Shown in pieces: positions 13,188-14,869 of a stretch of DNA of 14,869 bases. Position numbers and translations under genes: made by a program. The notes under the pieces were generated by a model. The model saw nothing but the letters and a program-made list of their open reading frames with translations. It was not told where the DNA came from and searched no databases. Position 1 is the first letter of the stretch. Each line of letters opens with the position of its first letter. This DNA is from Methanosarcinales archaeon (GTDB lineage Archaea > Halobacteriota > Methanosarcinia > Methanosarcinales > Methanogasteraceae): contig JAUWGA010000019.1 in the NCBI GenBank assembly GCA_030606635.1, positions 1 through 14,869 of the forward strand, written 5' to 3'.

Positions 13188-14869
13188 ATGATGGAATCGA
13201 TGAAATGGCGTGAAAGAGAAGCATTTGAATCGGATGTCCTCACTACCGGTCTGAGGGTTTACGTCATCGCTCATAAAAACGGGAGATTCGAAGGTAGATG
13301 GAACGGCATCTGGAACCTGCCGCTTAAGATCGCAGATGCTGTGAACTTTGGCATATCATGGGATGATGGGGTAACGATCGACTGGCTGCCTGACTTCTGC
13401 AAGGAGTTTGCATTCGGCGGCGATGTCGAGAGAACGTTTGAGATCGGGGAACTGTCCATCGATCAGTGTGTCTTCGTCCCGAAATTCAAAAGAGGCGTCT
13501 GCTGGATCTTTGAGATTAAGAATAGGGGGGATGCGAAAGTATCATTTAATTTTATAGCAAATCCGGTCACATATCTCGAATGGGAACTGAAACAGACCGG
13601 AGATGTGTGGAAGGAGAAAAAATATCTCGGAACGTATGATGCACGCAGGAGAATGATCCTTATGCGCCACCATAAACGACCGAACTGGATGATGCTCTTT
13701 GGCTCGGATCGTGAACCTGCGTATGTGTGCTGCGATGTCACCGATATCAACAAATGCAAGGATCGTGGCGGATTTCCCGGCCCCAGGGATCACTGTGTGG
13801 GCAGTTCTATCATGAGCTACAAGATCGAGATCGATGCAGGAGACACGGTTGAGATCAGGTTTGTGCTGGCTGGTGGCGATGCGACATACCACAGATTGAT
13901 CGAAGAGTATGAAGAGATGATCGGTTCAACCAGAGAACTGTTGGACGTTACGGTAGAAGCGTATACCGACTATCTGCAGACGGCATTGCGCTTTGAATCA
14001 GGGATTAAGGACGTCGATGATGCTTTCGTCCGTTCGAGTATCGGGATGCTGCTTCTGAAGCACTACCAGCACGGATACGGTCTCGGATTCATGGCTGGGC
14101 TGCCGCATTTTCCTATATACTTTGGAAGGGATATCGCATGGACTGTATTTGGGAGTAATTGCATAGGGGACTTTCAGACATCACAATCCGCACTCGCGCT
14201 GCTTGCACGGTTCCAGGCAAAGACCGATGGCGATGATGACGTGAGGGTTCCATTCTACAAGGGCGAGATTCCGCATGAAATCAGGATGGACGGATCGATC
14301 TACTACTACAGCGTCGACGCAACCCCGCTCTTTGTGATAGCGCTTCATGATTATTACGCATGGTCGGGGGACGAGAATTTCGTCAGGTATCTCTACGACA
14401 ATATGGTAAGAGCACTCGGCTGGTGCATGGAGGCAGACCGCGACAGCGATGGTTTGATCGAGCACGGACCAGAGGGATTTCTTATCGATACACAATGGAT
14501 GGATTCGTACTTCCGGGGAAAGTCAGGTGTCGATGTTCAGGCGATATTTGGGCATGCATTCAGGTGCGGGGCAGAGATCGCAAGCGAGTTCGGCGACGAC
14601 GATCTCGCAGAGGCGTGTATGGTGCGCTACAACGAACTCAAGTCGCTCATAATCGAGCGGTACTGGGACGAAGCGAACGGGTTTTTGTATGACACGATAC
14701 AGCCAGACGGTACGTTAAAGAAAGATATGACCGTTAACGCTGTCATTCCGGTATTTTTCGATATCATCGAACCGGATAAAGCGGAAAGCATCCTCAAATG
14801 GATGGAGAGCGGTGAGTTCACAACATCATGGGGCGTCAGGACCCGCGCAAGGAGCGATCCCGAGTATGA
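13188..14869 (+). CDS. Amylo-alpha-1,6-glucosidase / glycogen-debranching-type glycoside hydrolase, 3' end outside the window
   Basis: The first 560 residues are present and the frame is open at the window end. The N-terminal part (about 1-245) is a beta-rich domain starting DVLTTGLRVYVIAHKNGRFEGRW, like the N-terminal domain of archaeal debranching enzymes. The rest is an (alpha/alpha)6 barrel: LPHFPIYFGRDIAWTVFG, comparable to the family's WFGRD segment, DSDGLIEHGPEG, QWMDSYFRGKSGVDVQAIFGHAF, comparable to the WMDA...PVEVNALWYNAL region, and GVRTRARSDPEY at the end, which in the family precedes the G-Y-H-x-G-x-V-W-P acid or base segment, not visible here. The expected role is removal of alpha-1,6 branches or terminal glucose from glycogen-like or oligosaccharide substrates in the cytoplasm; there is no signal peptide. 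Related GH63 and GH37 enzymes are alternatives. The neighbours (GT4 remnant, GH94-like) fit a glucan locus. Confidence 0.75.
   Translation, partial: MMESMKWREREAFESDVLTTGLRVYVIAHKNGRFEGRWNGIWNLPLKIADAVNFGISWDDGVTIDWLPDFCKEFAFGGDVERTFEIGELSIDQCVFVPKFKRGVCWIFEIKNRGDAKVSFNFIANPVTYLEWELKQTGDVWKEKKYLGTYDARRRMILMRHHKRPNWMMLFGSDREPAYVCCDVTDINKCKDRGGFPGPRDHCVGSSIMSYKIEIDAGDTVEIRFVLAGGDATYHRLIEEYEEMIGSTRELLDVTVEAYTDYLQTALRFESGIKDVDDAFVRSSIGMLLLKHYQHGYGLGFMAGLPHFPIYFGRDIAWTVFGSNCIGDFQTSQSALALLARFQAKTDGDDDVRVPFYKGEIPHEIRMDGSIYYYSVDATPLFVIALHDYYAWSGDENFVRYLYDNMVRALGWCMEADRDSDGLIEHGPEGFLIDTQWMDSYFRGKSGVDVQAIFGHAFRCGAEIASEFGDDDLAEACMVRYNELKSLIIERYWDEANGFLYDTIQPDGTLKKDMTVNAVIPVFFDIIEPDKAESILKWMESGEFTTSWGVRTRARSDPEY

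Overview
This window looks like a chromosomal contig from a methanogen-type archaeon, either a methanogen or a relative such as an ANME or alkane-oxidising lineage of the Halobacteriota. The evidence is an FwdF-like polyferredoxin, an AglJ-type dolichyl-phosphate glycosyltransferase, an AhbD/NirJ-like radical SAM protein, an archaeal MtnA, secreted lamin-tail proteins, and archaeal TATA elements just upstream of several starts. The lineage is inferred; no rRNA or mcr gene is present.

Layout. 1-1203 (+) is the 3' part of a multi-cluster polyferredoxin. 1276-2692 (+) is an Hsp20 chaperone followed after one base by an AglJ-like glycosyltransferase. 2693-4580 (-) is a tetrapyrrole-type pair: a radical SAM/SPASM protein and then a precorrin-4 C11-methyltransferase (CbiF) homologue. 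The CbiF reading frame is intact over its whole length except for two in-frame TGA codons. 4865-5798 (-) holds an AIM24-family protein and a 42-residue one-helix membrane protein. 5927-7657 (-) is an exported protein with two lamin-tail domains, with a TATA box placed for an almost leaderless transcript. 7860-8020 looks like a collapsed IS200/IS605-type element. It abuts a DUF4013-like membrane gene (to 8460, +) that lacks its N-terminal part. 8457-9476 (-) is MtnA. 9532-12825 (-) is a very large GH94-like (cellobiose phosphorylase-like) protein, visibly more AT-rich than its neighbours. 12854-13120 (-) is a C-terminal scrap of a GT4 glycosyltransferase. 13188 to the window end (+) is the N-terminal 560 residues of an amylo-alpha-1,6-glucosidase-like enzyme.

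The genes do not form one pathway. Three themes can be seen: C1/tetrapyrrole cofactor metabolism (polyferredoxin, radical SAM, CbiF), cell-surface and membrane functions (AglJ, AIM24, lamin-tail protein, DUF4013), and an alpha-glucan or oligosaccharide locus on the right (GT4 remnant, GH94-like, debranching enzyme). Three of the genes are damaged: CbiF by nonsense codons, DUF4013 and GT4 by truncation. The region therefore appears to be under active remodelling. The most notable observation is the CbiF homologue: two TGA codons, no frameshift, and both stops fall at or near positions where the family usually has glycine. No CRISPR array, tRNA, rRNA or clear new defence system was seen.
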